Counted from the first letter of the stretch, positions 18,529 through 28,182 are shown. The stretch is 64,000 bases of DNA from Bacteroidota bacterium (GCA_013696965.1 JACCXN010000030.1:1-64000); one strand, 5' to 3'. Made by a program: numbers and translations. Notes: generated from the letters alone by a model not told the origin.

Positions 18529-19746
18529 TCAATAAGCAGCCATCATTAAATCAATGTCTTTATACGGTAGGTTGAAAGTTTCTCCAAGATATTTGTTGGT
18601 TAATATTCCATTGTAAATATAAACCCCGTGTCTAACACCCTTGTCGCGCCTTAAAACATTGTTCACTCCTCCCTCCTCTCCAATATTCAAAAGAATTGGA
18701 GCAAAAACATTACTAAGCGCATAAGAGGCTGTACGTGAAACTCTTGATGCAATATTAGGCACGCAATAATGAATTACTCCATATTTTCTAAAAACCGGAT
18801 TAGTATGGTTGGTAACCCTTGATGTTTCAAAACATCCTCCCTGATCAATACTAACATCAATAATAACAGATCCAAATTTCATTTCGCCTACCATTTCTTC
18901 AGAAACAACTAAAGGAGTTCTTCCTTCAGCAGCTCTAATAGAACCAATGACCACATCGGCTGTTTTCATTGATTTCATTAATACTTTAGGCTGAAGAACT
19001 GAGGTAAAAATCCTTAAACCTAAATTATTTTGTAATCTTCTTAATTTAAATATCGAATTGTCAAATACCTTTACTGATGCTCCAAGGCCAAGGGCTGCTC
19101 GCGCAGCATACTCACCCACTGTACCGGCACCCAGAATTACAACTTCTGTTGGAGAAACACCAGAAATGCCTCCCAGCATTGATCCTTGCCCATTATTTAC
19201 GTTGCTTAAATATTCGGCAGCAATGAGAATGGAGGTGTTTCCTGCAATTTCGCTCATGGAACGAACAATAGGAAAAATTCCTTCTTCATCTTTTATGAAA
19301 TCATAAGCAATTGCAGTTACCTTTTTATCCATCAATTTTTTTACAAAATTTTCGGGTTGGATTGTAAGTTGCAAGGCTGAAATTAAAGTTTGCTTGTGCT
19401 GCATCATTTCAATTTCTTCAAGTGAAGGTGGTTCCACTTTCAAAATCATGTCTGCTTTGTAAACCTCATCTGTGCTGTAGGCAATTTTAGCCCCTGCATC
19501 ACTATAATCCTTATCGTGGAAATTGGCTGCTTTACCTGCATTGGTTTCCACAACTATATCATGGCCATTGTTAATAAGTAGCGCAATGGCATCGGGAACA
19601 AGAGGGACACGGTTTTCCTGGAATGAGGTTTCCTTTGGAATACCTATATACAATGAACTTTTTCTTTTTGAAACTTCAAGCATTTCTTCCTGAGGCATAA
19701 GCCCGGCAGATTTTGCGAAAGAAAACATAGCATCCTTTGGTGACAT
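18529..19746 (-). CDS. ald: Alanine dehydrogenase
   Basis: NAD-dependent conversion of L-alanine to pyruvate and ammonia. 405 aa, AlaDH/PNT family: substrate-domain opening GIPKETSFQENRVPLVPDA (about residues 34-52) with the catalytic Lys, the NAD loop VILGAGTVGEYAARAALGLGASVKVFD (about 202-228), and GGISGVSPTEV. The N-terminal extension and C-terminal tail are longer than in Bacillus Ald and match the Bacteroidetes form. It starts 3 bp after tsaE, and with tsaE and porX forms a minus-strand group. Confidence 0.9.
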   Translation of the reverse strand: MSPKDAMFSFAKSAGLMPQEEMLEVSKRKSSLYIGIPKETSFQENRVPLVPDAIALLINNGHDIVVETNAGKAANFHDKDYSDAGAKIAYSTDEVYKADMILKVEPPSLEEIEMMQHKQTLISALQLTIQPENFVKKLMDKKVTAIAYDFIKDEEGIFPIVRSMSEIAGNTSILIAAEYLSNVNNGQGSMLGGISGVSPTEVVILGAGTVGEYAARAALGLGASVKVFDNSIFKLRRLQNNLGLRIFTSVLQPKVLMKSMKTADVVIGSIRAAEGRTPLVVSEEMVGEMKFGSVIIDVSIDQGGCFETSRVTNHTNPVFRKYGVIHYCVPNIASRVSRTASYALSNVFAPILLNIGEEGGVNNVLRRDKGVRHGVYIYNGILTNKYLGETFNLPYKDIDLMMAAY

Positions 19747-19749
19747 AAC

Positions 19750-20184
19750 TTATTTTTGAAAAGTAATCAATCTGTATCCCCGATCATCTTCGGTTATTTC
19801 TATGCATACATATTTTTCAGGCAATAAACCTGCTATTTTTTCAGGCCATTCAATAAAACAAAGATTTCCGCTATAAATGTAATCCTCAAATCCAATATCG
19901 AAAGCTTCCAACTCATTTTTTATTCGATAGAAATCAAAATGGTAAATAACACTATTTCCTGATCCTAAATATTCATTTACAATTGAAAAAGTTGGACTGG
20001 TTACATTACTTTCAACACCCAATTTCCTGCAAATTGCCTTAATAAAACTTGTTTTTCCTGAGCCCATAGCACCAAAAAAGGCAAAAATTTTATTATCCTC
20101 TTTAAAATCAAGCAATAAATCGGCAGCAATTGTGAGTTCCTGCAGGCTTTTTACACATATGTTTTCTTTAGTCTTTGTTTTCAT
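19750..20184 (-). CDS. tsaE: TsaE, tRNA t6A-modification ATPase
   Basis: Small ATPase that cycles the TsaBD complex during N6-threonylcarbamoyl-adenosine formation on ANN-decoding tRNAs. 144 aa. P-loop GAMGSGKTS at residues 38-46, the FSIVNEY segment and the conserved FIEWPEKIAGLLP near the C-terminus are family signatures. tsaB and tsaD are not in the window. A -7-like box lies directly against the ATG, though the gene could also be read from porX. Confidence 0.92.
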   Translation of the reverse strand: MKTKTKENICVKSLQELTIAADLLLDFKEDNKIFAFFGAMGSGKTSFIKAICRKLGVESNVTSPTFSIVNEYLGSGNSVIYHFDFYRIKNELEAFDIGFEDYIYSGNLCFIEWPEKIAGLLPEKYVCIEITEDDRGYRLITFQK

Positions 20185-20185
20185 C

Positions 20186-20193
20186 CAAAATTA
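20186..20193 (-). promoter_or_regulatory. -7-like box abutting tsaE
   Basis: On the minus strand TAATTTTG occupies 20193-20186 and one base separates it from the tsaE ATG at 20184. It matches TAnnTTTG but no TTG lies at the proper -33 distance, and the predicted start would fall inside the first codon, so function is doubtful. Confidence 0.25.
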
Positions 20194-20348
20194 AGGAAAT
20201 ATTTTAAACCTGTAATAAAAAACATATCAGAAATAGGATATTCTCCATTGGTTACCTGCTTTAACAACAAAAATTCAAAACTAGGAAAATTATATCTCAA
20301 ATAAATAATTATTATAGTAGCGAATTGAATCAAAAGATCCATCCACCC

Positions 20349-21899
20349 TTATTTTGGGTTCATAACAACAAAAGGGATAAGCATTTCTTCCAAAGATATG
20401 CCACCGTGCTGAAAAGTGTTTTTATAAAAATTCACATAATAATTGTAGTTATTTGGATAGGCAAAAAATTTATCTCCTTTTACAAACACAAATGTAGAAC
20501 TTACGTGAATTTTAGGAAGGTATGCATCATTTGGATTTTTCACCTCAAAAACATCTTTTTTAATATAATCCAAACTTTTACCCTGCTTATACCGCAAATT
20601 GGTATTTGTATTTCTATCACCCACAACTTTCGATGGCTCTGTTACCCGAATTGTACCATGATCAGTAGTTAAAATTATCTTGCCTTTTTTTTCAGCAATT
20701 TGTTTAATCATTTCCAATAAAGGTGAATGCTCAAACCAAGATAAAGTTAATGATCTGTAGGCTGCTTCATCATCGGCTAATTCTCTAATCATTTCCATTT
20801 CAGTTCTGGCATGTGAGAGCATATCCACAAAATTATAAACTATAACATTGAAATGGTTATTAAACAGGTTTGAAATATTTTCAACAACCTTTTTTCCAAA
20901 TGCGTAATTGGTAATTTTGGTATAAGAATGTTTGAAATTTTTACCGAGCCTTTTTAACTGGTCAGCCAAAAAATCCATTTCATTCATGTTTTTTCCACCT
21001 TCTTCTTCATCATTTAGCCACATTTTAGGAAATCTCTTCTCTATTTCAGATGGCAGTAAACCTGCAAACATAGCATTTCTAGCATATTGAGTGGCAGTGG
21101 GCAGAATACTACAATAAAGCTCCTCTTTCTCAATACGGAAATATTCTTCAAAAATTGGCTGTAATACTTTCCACTGGTCAAATCTAAGGTTATCAATTAA
21201 AATTAAGAAAACAGGCTGAGTACCATCGGTTTCAGGGATAATTTTATTCTTAAAAATTGTATGAGACTGAACTGGGGGATCATTTTTTCCGTTAAGCCAG
21301 TCGATATAGTTTTTTTCGATAAATCTTGAGAATAAAGCATTGGCTTCTTGCTTTTGCATTTTTAAAATTTCAGCCATGCTGCTATCCCTTGTTTTTTCAA
21401 GTTCAAGTTCCCAATACACTAATTTACGGTATACTTCAACCCATTCCTGATAGGAAAGATTATCACTCAAAGTCATGCCGATGTTTCTAAAATCCTGTTG
21501 GTAATTAGAAGCTGTTTTTTCACTAATCAACCTTTTATTTTCCAGATTTTTTTTAATTGAAAGTAAAATTTGATTTGGGTTTACAGGTTTAATAAGGTAA
21601 TCAGAAATTTTAGATCCTATGGCATCCTCCATAATGGTTTCTTCCTCGCTTTTGGTAATCATAACCACGGGTAAACCACTGTTTTTGCTTTTGATAATAT
21701 TAAGGGTTTCAATACCTGAAATTCCAGGCATATTTTCATCCAAAAGCACTAAATCAAAGTGTTTTTTTTCTATAAGATCAAGGGCATCCTGACCATTGTT
21801 TACAGTGTCTACATTGTATCCCTTTGCTTCAAGGAATAATATATGAGGTTTAAGCAGATCAATTTCATCATCTGCCCATAAAATATTTATTTTGTCCAT
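20349..21899 (-). CDS. porX: PorX-type response regulator with PglZ domain
   Basis: Two-domain regulator: receiver domain at residues 1-120 with acidic pocket D10/D11, phospho-acceptor D54 (LLDENMPG) and conserved K in DYLIKP, then an alkaline-phosphatase-superfamily PglZ domain (about 205-516) with LILIDNLRFDQW, PTATQYARNAMF (likely catalytic Thr) and TTDHGT (metal ligands). In Porphyromonas and Flavobacterium, PorX with PorY controls type IX secretion and hydrolyses oligonucleotides. 516 aa, normal length. No kinase partner is adjacent. tsaE and ald follow on the same strand. Confidence 0.92.
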   Translation of the reverse strand: MDKINILWADDEIDLLKPHILFLEAKGYNVDTVNNGQDALDLIEKKHFDLVLLDENMPGISGIETLNIIKSKNSGLPVVMITKSEEETIMEDAIGSKISDYLIKPVNPNQILLSIKKNLENKRLISEKTASNYQQDFRNIGMTLSDNLSYQEWVEVYRKLVYWELELEKTRDSSMAEILKMQKQEANALFSRFIEKNYIDWLNGKNDPPVQSHTIFKNKIIPETDGTQPVFLILIDNLRFDQWKVLQPIFEEYFRIEKEELYCSILPTATQYARNAMFAGLLPSEIEKRFPKMWLNDEEEGGKNMNEMDFLADQLKRLGKNFKHSYTKITNYAFGKKVVENISNLFNNHFNVIVYNFVDMLSHARTEMEMIRELADDEAAYRSLTLSWFEHSPLLEMIKQIAEKKGKIILTTDHGTIRVTEPSKVVGDRNTNTNLRYKQGKSLDYIKKDVFEVKNPNDAYLPKIHVSSTFVFVKGDKFFAYPNNYNYYVNFYKNTFQHGGISLEEMLIPFVVMNPK

Positions 21900-21961
21900 A
21901 AAAAAACTTTATCTTGAGCGTGTTTTTAATTTATATAAAAGTAATCATTTTTTAAAATCTG

Positions 21962-23200
21962 GTGAAAAACATCTATTCCAACAAACTTAAGATATTTAAC
22001 GACCCAGTTTACGGTTTTGTACATATTCCCTTTGAATTAATTTACGATTTAATTGAACACCCTTACTTCCAACGTTTAAGGAGAATCAAACAATTAGGCA
22101 TGACGCACCTGGTTTATCCGGGAGCACTCCATACAAGATTTCACCATGCTATGGGAGCAATGTATTTAATGGGCCAGGCTATAGAAACAATTCGAAACAA
22201 GGGGCATGAAATTACTGAGGAGGAAGCTGAAGCTGTAACTGTAGCTGTTTTACTTCATGACATAGGACATGGTCCATTTTCACATGCTCTGGAACACAGC
22301 TTAGTTCATAATATTACCCATGAGGATATTTCTGCCTTATTCATGGATAAGCTAAACAAAGATTTAAAAGGCAAACTCAGCCTTGCTATTCAAATTTTCC
22401 GAAATGAATACAAAAAGAAATTCCTGCATCAGCTCATTTCAAGTCAATTGGATGTAGACAGGCTTGATTACCTTAAACGTGATAGTTTCTTTACAGGAGT
22501 TTCAGAAGGTGTAATTAGTTCAGACAGAATCATAAAAATGTTTAATGTATTTGATGATCATTTGGTTGTTGAAGCCAAAGGAATTTATTCGATTGAAAAA
22601 TTCATTATTGCAAGAAGATTAATGTATTGGCAGGTTTACCTTCACAAAACAGTACTTGCAGCAGAACATCTTTTGATAAATATTTTAAAACGGGCAAAAG
22701 AACTTGCAGAAAACAACGTTGAACTTTTTTGCACTCCTGTTTTTAAAGCATTTCTTTACAACAAATACGATAAAGCATCCTTTGAACACGATCCAAAAGT
22801 ATTGGAAACATTTTCTAAACTGGATGATTATGATATTTTCACTTCAATTAAAACCTGGACAATGCATGAGGATAAAATACTTTCCAGGTTGTGCAAAAAC
22901 ATGGAAAACCGTAATCTTTACAAAATAGAGATACAAAAAGAGCCTTTTAAAAAGTCATATATTAATAAAAAAAAGGCCCAAGTGATTGCTAAATATGGCT
23001 TTTCAAAGAAAGATGCAGGATATTTTGTGTTTACATCAAGCATTACAAATAACGCTTATAACACTAAAAATGACAGGATTAATATCCTTTTTAAAGATAA
23101 AACTATTTTAGATATTGCAAAAGCCGCTGATCAGTTGAATATTTCGGCATTATCAAAAACAGTGAAAAAATACTTTATTTGTTATCCAAAGGATTGTTAA
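21962..23200 (+). CDS. HD-domain phosphohydrolase (SAMHD1-like)
   Basis: 412-aa metal-dependent phosphohydrolase of the dGTPase/SAMHD1-like family. Metal ligands are visible as HTRFHHAMG (residues 57-64), LLHDIGHGPFSH (HD at 99-100) and QLDVDRLDY. Whether it is a true dNTP triphosphohydrolase is inference. I accept the GTG at 21962, since the family start KIFNDPVYGFV follows within ten residues and no ATG precedes it. It is divergent from porX with a 62-bp gap. Confidence 0.88.
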   Translation: MKNIYSNKLKIFNDPVYGFVHIPFELIYDLIEHPYFQRLRRIKQLGMTHLVYPGALHTRFHHAMGAMYLMGQAIETIRNKGHEITEEEAEAVTVAVLLHDIGHGPFSHALEHSLVHNITHEDISALFMDKLNKDLKGKLSLAIQIFRNEYKKKFLHQLISSQLDVDRLDYLKRDSFFTGVSEGVISSDRIIKMFNVFDDHLVVEAKGIYSIEKFIIARRLMYWQVYLHKTVLAAEHLLINILKRAKELAENNVELFCTPVFKAFLYNKYDKASFEHDPKVLETFSKLDDYDIFTSIKTWTMHEDKILSRLCKNMENRNLYKIEIQKEPFKKSYINKKKAQVIAKYGFSKKDAGYFVFTSSITNNAYNTKNDRINILFKDKTILDIAKAADQLNISALSKTVKKYFICYPKDC

Positions 23201-23241
23201 TAATTTGCAAAGAGGTTGTTATCACTATGGAATATTATTTT

Positions 23242-23249
23242 TAATTTTG
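23242..23249 (+). promoter_or_regulatory. -7 box of a possible leaderless lpxD promoter
   Basis: TAATTTTG at 23242-23249 fits TAnnTTTG. The ATG of lpxD follows four bases later at 23254. A TTG lies at 23216-23218, 23 bases upstream, which is longer than the usual 19. A transcript from this box would start at or next to the ATG. Confidence 0.5.
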
Positions 23250-23253
23250 GCAA

Positions 23254-24309
23254 ATGGAATTTACGGCAAGTCAGGTAGCAGAAATCCTTAACGGTAGTAT
23301 TGAGGGCAATGCTGAAATTAAAGTAAGCAAGCTTTCGAAAATTGAAGAAGGAGAAACTGGGTCTATTACTTTTCTTGCAAACCCTCAGTATACTCAATAT
23401 ATTTATAACACACAGGCCTCTGTTGTTATCGTTAATAGAAATTTTGTGCCAGCATCCCCCATAAAAGAAACCTGTACTTTAATACGTGTTGATGATCCCT
23501 ACAAAGCTTTTTCCAAACTCCTTGGAGCTTATAGTCAGTTGAAACGAAATAAAAAGGGTATAGAAGCAGGATCTTATATTGCAGCCTCTGCCTTAATTGG
23601 CAAAGACGTATATGTAGGAGCTACTGCTTACATAGGCGAGAATGCAATAATTGGTGATAATGTAAAAATATATCCACAGGTTTATGTTGGAGATAATGTA
23701 ATAATTAAAGCGGGAACAACTCTTTTTCCAGGAGTAAAAATTTATTCGGATTGTCATATTGGTTCTGAATGTGAAATTCATTCAGGTGTAATAATTGGGG
23801 CGGATGGTTTTGGATTTACACCAAATGCAGAAAACAATTATGAGAAGGTGCCCCAAATAGGCAATGTGATTATAGAAGATCATGTGGAAATTGGTGCAAA
23901 TACTTGTATAGACAGGGCTACACTGGGATCGACCATTATAAGAAAAGGAGTAAAACTGGATAATTTAATTCAGATTGCACACAATGTGGAAATTGGAGAG
24001 AACACGGTAATAGCAGCACAAGCCGGAATTGCAGGATCAGTAAAAATTGGCAAAAACTGTATGCTTGGTGGCCAAACCGGATATAAGGGGCATATAACAC
24101 TATCGGATAATGTTAAGGTAGGGGCTCAAGCTGGTGTTGGAGTTGATTTGAAGGAGGGTGAAATAGTAATGGGTTCTCCCTCGTTTCCAATTGGAGATTT
24201 TAGACGTTCCCATGTTTTATTCAGGACTTTGCCGAAACTTAATGATAAGATCAAAAACTTAACACAAGAGATAGAAGCACTTAAAAAAGAATTACACAAC
24301 AAAATATGA
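23254..24309 (+). CDS. lpxD: UDP-3-O-acylglucosamine N-acyltransferase (LpxD)
   Basis: Third step of lipid A synthesis: adds a 3-hydroxyacyl chain to the 2-amino group of UDP-3-O-acyl-GlcN using acyl-ACP. 351 aa. N-terminal uridine-binding domain (residues 1-100), then a left-handed beta-helix of hexapeptide repeats, with the catalytic His in [14 protein letters not shown], and a C-terminal helix. Its last four bases overlap lpxC (ATGA), so the lpxD-lpxC/fabZ-lpxA genes are one operon. A second LpxD-like gene occurs at 35892. Confidence 0.95.
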   Translation: MEFTASQVAEILNGSIEGNAEIKVSKLSKIEEGETGSITFLANPQYTQYIYNTQASVVIVNRNFVPASPIKETCTLIRVDDPYKAFSKLLGAYSQLKRNKKGIEAGSYIAASALIGKDVYVGATAYIGENAIIGDNVKIYPQVYVGDNVIIKAGTTLFPGVKIYSDCHIGSECEIHSGVIIGADGFGFTPNAENNYEKVPQIGNVIIEDHVEIGANTCIDRATLGSTIIRKGVKLDNLIQIAHNVEIGENTVIAAQAGIAGSVKIGKNCMLGGQTGYKGHITLSDNVKVGAQAGVGVDLKEGEIVMGSPSFPIGDFRRSHVLFRTLPKLNDKIKNLTQEIEALKKELHNKI

Positions 24310-25697
24310 GTGATAAACAACGAACTATTCAGAATGCAGTTTCAATTTCTGGAATTGGCTTGCATACGGGAGAAAAAGTTTCCCTGACTTTTCATCCTGC
24401 ACCTGATAATCATGGCTATGCATTTAAGCGAATGGATTTGGAAAACACTCCTATTATTCGAGCGGATGTAGATAATGTTGTAGATACTTCAAGGGGGACA
24501 ACACTTATGCAAAATGGGGCCAAGGTGCATACAACAGAGCATGTTCTTGCCGCCCTTGTAGGTATGCAGATTGACAATGCACTAATTGAACTTGACGGGC
24601 CGGAAATTCCAATAATGGATGGGAGTTCATTTCATTTTATGAATATCCTTGAAAAGGCAGGTTTTGTTGAACAGGAAGCAGAAAGGGATTATTTTATTGT
24701 TACAGATAATCTTACTTATGAGGATAAGGAAAGGAATATTGAAATGCTCCTTGTTCCACAGGATGAATTCAGAATAACTGTAATGGTAGATTATAATTCT
24801 AAAATTCTTGGTACTCAACATGCTTCTATGTATAGCATAAAAGAATTTAAGGAAGATATTGCTCCATGCAGAACTTTTGTTTTTTTACATGAACTGGAAG
24901 CTCTTTTATCACGTAACCTTATAAAGGGTGGAGATCTTAACAACGCTATTGTGCTTGTGGCAAAGGAAATAAATCAAGAAGAGCTGGATAAACTTGCTGA
25001 TTTGTTTAATAAGCCGAAAATGGAAGTAAAAGGAATAGGAGTTTTAAATAATACTCAATTAAATTTCCAGAACGAACCTGCAAGGCATAAACTTCTTGAT
25101 ATTGTGGGAGATCTTGCCCTTGTGGGCAAGCCAATAAAAGGACATATATTAGCAGCTCGTTCTGGCCATTGTGGAAATGTTGCATTTGCAAAAAAAATAA
25201 AAGAAATGATCAAAGAACAGAAACAAAAAAAAGCTCCAAAATATGATCCTAACAAGGAGCCTTTGTTCAATATTAATGATATTTCCAGAATGTTGCCCCA
25301 CAGGCACCCATTTTTGCTAATTGATAAGATTATTGATATGTATGACAATGGCATTGTAGGGGTGAAGAATGTTACCATGAATGAGGATTTTTTTCGTGGC
25401 CATTTTCCAGGAAACCCTGTAATGCCGGGGGTTCTTTTGGTTGAAGCCATGGCCCAAACGGGTGGGATATTTGTATTAAACACAGTGCCTGATCCTGAGA
25501 ATTACCTCACATATTTTATGAAAATTGACAAGGTTAAATTCAAGCAAAAAGTAGTCCCTGGTGATACTGTAATTTTTAAACTTGAATTGCTTTCCCCTGT
25601 AAAACGAGGAATTTGTTTTATGAAGGGCGAGGCCTATGTAGGCGATAAAATGGTAGCAGAAGGGGAATTAGTAGCACAAATTTCAAGAATAAAATAA
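24306..25697 (+). CDS. lpxC/fabZ: LpxC-FabZ bifunctional fusion protein
   Basis: 463 aa joining two enzymes. Residues 1-300: zinc deacetylase LpxC, the committed step of lipid A synthesis, with HTTEH at 75-79 and the [12 protein letters not shown] and GHCGN motifs giving the remaining ligand and catalytic His. Residues about 315-463: (3R)-hydroxyacyl-ACP dehydratase FabZ, with [11 protein letters not shown] and the catalytic Glu in [20 protein letters not shown]. The fusion is typical of Bacteroidetes and couples acyl-ACP supply to lipid A. Confidence 0.96.
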   Translation: MSDKQRTIQNAVSISGIGLHTGEKVSLTFHPAPDNHGYAFKRMDLENTPIIRADVDNVVDTSRGTTLMQNGAKVHTTEHVLAALVGMQIDNALIELDGPEIPIMDGSSFHFMNILEKAGFVEQEAERDYFIVTDNLTYEDKERNIEMLLVPQDEFRITVMVDYNSKILGTQHASMYSIKEFKEDIAPCRTFVFLHELEALLSRNLIKGGDLNNAIVLVAKEINQEELDKLADLFNKPKMEVKGIGVLNNTQLNFQNEPARHKLLDIVGDLALVGKPIKGHILAARSGHCGNVAFAKKIKEMIKEQKQKKAPKYDPNKEPLFNINDISRMLPHRHPFLLIDKIIDMYDNGIVGVKNVTMNEDFFRGHFPGNPVMPGVLLVEAMAQTGGIFVLNTVPDPENYLTYFMKIDKVKFKQKVVPGDTVIFKLELLSPVKRGICFMKGEAYVGDKMVAEGELVAQISRIK

Positions 25698-25706
25698 AAC
25701 AACATT

Positions 25707-26489
25707 ATGATAAGTCCTCTTGCATCTATTCATCCAGAAGCTAAAATTGCGCAAAATGTTATTATAGAGCCATTTGTCACAATTTATGCTGATGTAATAA
25801 TTGGTGAAGGAACATGGATAGGACCAAATTCGACCATTATGGATGGGAGCCGGATTGGAAAAAATTGTAAAATTTTCCCCGGGGCTGTCATAGGTGCTGT
25901 TCCACAGGATTTGAAATATGCAGGAGAAATAACGACTGCAGAAATTGGCGATAACACTACTATCAGGGAATGTGTTACAATAAACAAGGGCACTATTGAC
26001 AGACATAAGACTACAATTGGAAGTAATTGTCTTTTGATGGCCTACGTTCATATAGCCCATGATTGCCAGATCGGAGACAATGTAATTTTGGCTAATTGTG
26101 TAAACCTTGCCGGACATGTAGAAATTGCTGATTATGCAATTTTAGAAGGCCTTGTTGCTGTTCAGCAATTTGTTAAAATAGGAACTCATGCTTTTATTAC
26201 CGGTGGTTCAATGGTTAGAAAAAACGTACCTCCTTTTGTAAAAGCAGCCAGAGAACCTCTTTCTTATGTGGGAATAAATGCAGTAGGTTTAAGAAGAAGG
26301 GGGTTTAACAATGAACAGATACTACAAATTGAAGACCTTTACCGGACTCTTTATGTAAGGGGTCATAACATCACAAAGGCAATTGCCATAGCAGAACTTG
26401 AATGTCCGGCTTCTCCCGACAAGGAGCAAATACTTTCCTTTATCAGAGAAAGCACCAATGGAATAATGCGTGGTTTACAGACCTTGTAA
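25707..26489 (+). CDS. lpxA: UDP-N-acetylglucosamine O-acyltransferase (LpxA)
   Basis: First step of lipid A synthesis: 3-O-acylation of UDP-GlcNAc. 260 aa. Left-handed beta-helix of hexapeptide repeats (residues 1-180) with the catalytic His in VHIAHDCQIGDN, the QFVKIGTHAFITGGS turn and the C-terminal helical domain with GLRRRGF. It starts 9 bp after lpxC/fabZ and ends the lipid A operon; a weak AAAAAG/CTTTTT hairpin follows at 26505-26520. Confidence 0.95.
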   Translation: MISPLASIHPEAKIAQNVIIEPFVTIYADVIIGEGTWIGPNSTIMDGSRIGKNCKIFPGAVIGAVPQDLKYAGEITTAEIGDNTTIRECVTINKGTIDRHKTTIGSNCLLMAYVHIAHDCQIGDNVILANCVNLAGHVEIADYAILEGLVAVQQFVKIGTHAFITGGSMVRKNVPPFVKAAREPLSYVGINAVGLRRRGFNNEQILQIEDLYRTLYVRGHNITKAIAIAELECPASPDKEQILSFIRESTNGIMRGLQTL

Positions 26490-26504
26490 ATTGTTGCATT
26501 AACT

Positions 26505-26520
26505 AAAAAGCCCTCTTTTT
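26505..26520 (+). terminator. Weak terminator after lpxA
   Basis: AAAAAG (26505-26510) and CTTTTT (26515-26520) pair around CCCT and run into further T and A residues. The stem is short and AT-rich, so termination would be partial at best. Confidence 0.35.
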
Positions 26521-26556
26521 TATTAATAAAATCAACCTATCATCGTTTAAAACAAT

Positions 26557-26573
26557 AGTTGACATTGTTAACT
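26557..26573. promoter_or_regulatory. Palindromic operator, probably for the MarR regulator
   Basis: A 17-bp near-palindrome, AGTTGACATTGTTAACT, in which 14 of 17 bases match its own reverse complement. It covers the TTG (26565-26567) that serves as -33 element of the marR promoter. MarR-family dimers typically bind palindromes of this length in their own promoter, so autoregulation of the efflux operon is the likely role. Confidence 0.65.
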
Positions 26574-26596
26574 GTATATTTTGTTTACTATCTTTG
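26565..26596 (+). promoter_or_regulatory. Promoter of the marR-efflux operon
   Basis: TTG at 26565-26567, 21 bases, then TATCTTTG at 26589-26596, matching TAnnTTTG with slightly long spacing. Start is expected near 26600, about 15 nt before the TTG start codon at 26615. The -33 part lies inside the palindrome 26557-26573. Confidence 0.65.
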
Positions 26597-26614
26597 TAAA
26601 AAATAAAACTAAAA

Positions 26615-27106
26615 TTGAATTTCAACACTATCCCTTTAGGCCGTTACCTTCATCTTATTTCAAAAGTTTATCTTGAGGCTTTCACCCATAAGCTGAATTA
26701 TTTAGATATCGATAGGCATATTTATATTTTAACCTTAATTAAGGATGATGAGGAGATTTCACAAAAAGAGTTGGCTTGCCTCCTTGATATAGACAAGGTT
26801 ACCATGAGCAGAATTATTGATTACCTGGTTAAAAACAAATACATTATTAGGAAACAGCACTCCTTGGATAGAAGGGCATTTTCACTGCTGTTAACTTCAA
26901 AGGCCCGGGAAATACTTCCTAAAATAAGGACCACAATCAATGAATTAAATAAAATTTCATTTCAAGGAATATCTGAAAGTGACAAAGCCTGTTTTTTAAG
27001 TGTTTCAAGTAAAATTGCAACGAATTTAAATCGATTGCCTGTTGATGTTGTTCAGTTTAATTATAAAGTAGCTGTAAAAAAGAAAAAGACAAATAAAAAA
27101 ATTTAA
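26615..27106 (+). CDS. MarR-family transcriptional regulator
   Basis: 163-aa winged-helix regulator. The DNA-binding part is clear: ISQKELACLLDIDKVTMSRIIDYLVKNKYIIRKQHSLDRRAFSLLLTSKA (about residues 48-97) with the recognition helix and the DRR wing. The start is TTG at 26615; no in-frame ATG precedes the first helices. It is the first gene of the efflux operon, its stop overlapping the adaptor ATG by one base (TAATG). A palindrome in its promoter suggests autorepression released by a ligand of the pump. Confidence 0.85.
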   Translation: MNFNTIPLGRYLHLISKVYLEAFTHKLNYLDIDRHIYILTLIKDDEEISQKELACLLDIDKVTMSRIIDYLVKNKYIIRKQHSLDRRAFSLLLTSKAREILPKIRTTINELNKISFQGISESDKACFLSVSSKIATNLNRLPVDVVQFNYKVAVKKKKTNKKI

Positions 27107-28182
27107 TGAGACTACTTAAAAACCTTCCATTTATTCTTATTGTTGTTGCCATTTATGGCTGTGGGTCGGATGCAGAAACCAGTAAAAAACAACCTATGCC
27201 AAGTTCTTCACTAACAGTTGAAGGTGAAATTGCACAAAAAGTGTGGAGCAAAGAACTGGTAAGTTCCACTGGCACTACCCTTGCCAATGAAGAGATGAAT
27301 ATTCAAAGTGAGGTAAGTGGCAGGATTATTAAGATTAATTTTGAAGAAGGAAGTACTGTTAATAAAGGACAGATATTGGTAAAGCTGGATGACCTGGAGC
27401 TTAAATCCTTGCTTCAGAAATCTGTTTTGGAAAAAAAACTGCTTGACAACAAAGAGAAAAGGCAAAAAAAACTGCTTGAAATAGAGGCAATAAGCCAGGA
27501 GGAATACGATATTTCCCAGAATGCAGTAGATGTATTAAGCGCCCATATTGCAATGTTAAGGGCTCAAATACAAAAAACTGAGATTGTAGCTCCATTTAAT
27601 GGAAGAATTGGATTAAGAAACGTGAGTGAGGGAGCCATAATATCTCCAACAACATTAATTGCTTCGCTTCAAGATTACTCTTTAATTAAACTAGATTTTT
27701 CTGTTCCTGAAAAATATGCCAGCCAAATAAATTCAAACACAAAAATTTTATTCACATTAGAGGGCTCAGAGGAAAAATATGAAGCAAAAGTACATGCCAT
27801 AGAGCCTAGAATAGACCCTGTAAACAGATCACTAAAAATTCGCGCCATTTGTTCAAATAAAGATAGAAAGATACTTCCGGGGGCATTTGCAAATGTGCAA
27901 GTACAACTTGGAGAGGCAACCTTATCCATTATGATTCCAACCCAAGCAGTAATTCCAGATATAAGTGGAGCAAAGGTTTATATTTTAAAAAATGGCAAAG
28001 CCAGCCTATCACCAGTTACAACAGGGCTAAGAACTGACATTGAAATCAGTATTACCTCCGGGATTAATGAGGGCGATACGGTTATAACTTCAGGAATATT
28101 ACAACTAAAACCAGGTATGCCAGTACTTGTAAACCTTTCGGCATTAAATACAGATCAAAAAAAGGTAAGAATACTAAAGTAG
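27106..28182 (+). CDS. RND efflux periplasmic adaptor (membrane fusion protein)
   Basis: 358-aa HlyD/AcrA-type adaptor linking an RND pump to a TolC channel. It begins with a lipoprotein signal (lipobox IYGC, Cys19), followed by a barrel-sandwich lipoyl domain split by a coiled-coil hairpin (about residues 65-165), a beta-barrel (about 200-280) and the membrane-proximal domain. The gene is intact, although the pump gene after it is not. 28 bp gap to the RND gene. Confidence 0.9.
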   Translation: MRLLKNLPFILIVVAIYGCGSDAETSKKQPMPSSSLTVEGEIAQKVWSKELVSSTGTTLANEEMNIQSEVSGRIIKINFEEGSTVNKGQILVKLDDLELKSLLQKSVLEKKLLDNKEKRQKKLLEIEAISQEEYDISQNAVDVLSAHIAMLRAQIQKTEIVAPFNGRIGLRNVSEGAIISPTTLIASLQDYSLIKLDFSVPEKYASQINSNTKILFTLEGSEEKYEAKVHAIEPRIDPVNRSLKIRAICSNKDRKILPGAFANVQVQLGEATLSIMIPTQAVIPDISGAKVYILKNGKASLSPVTTGLRTDIEISITSGINEGDTVITSGILQLKPGMPVLVNLSALNTDQKKVRILK

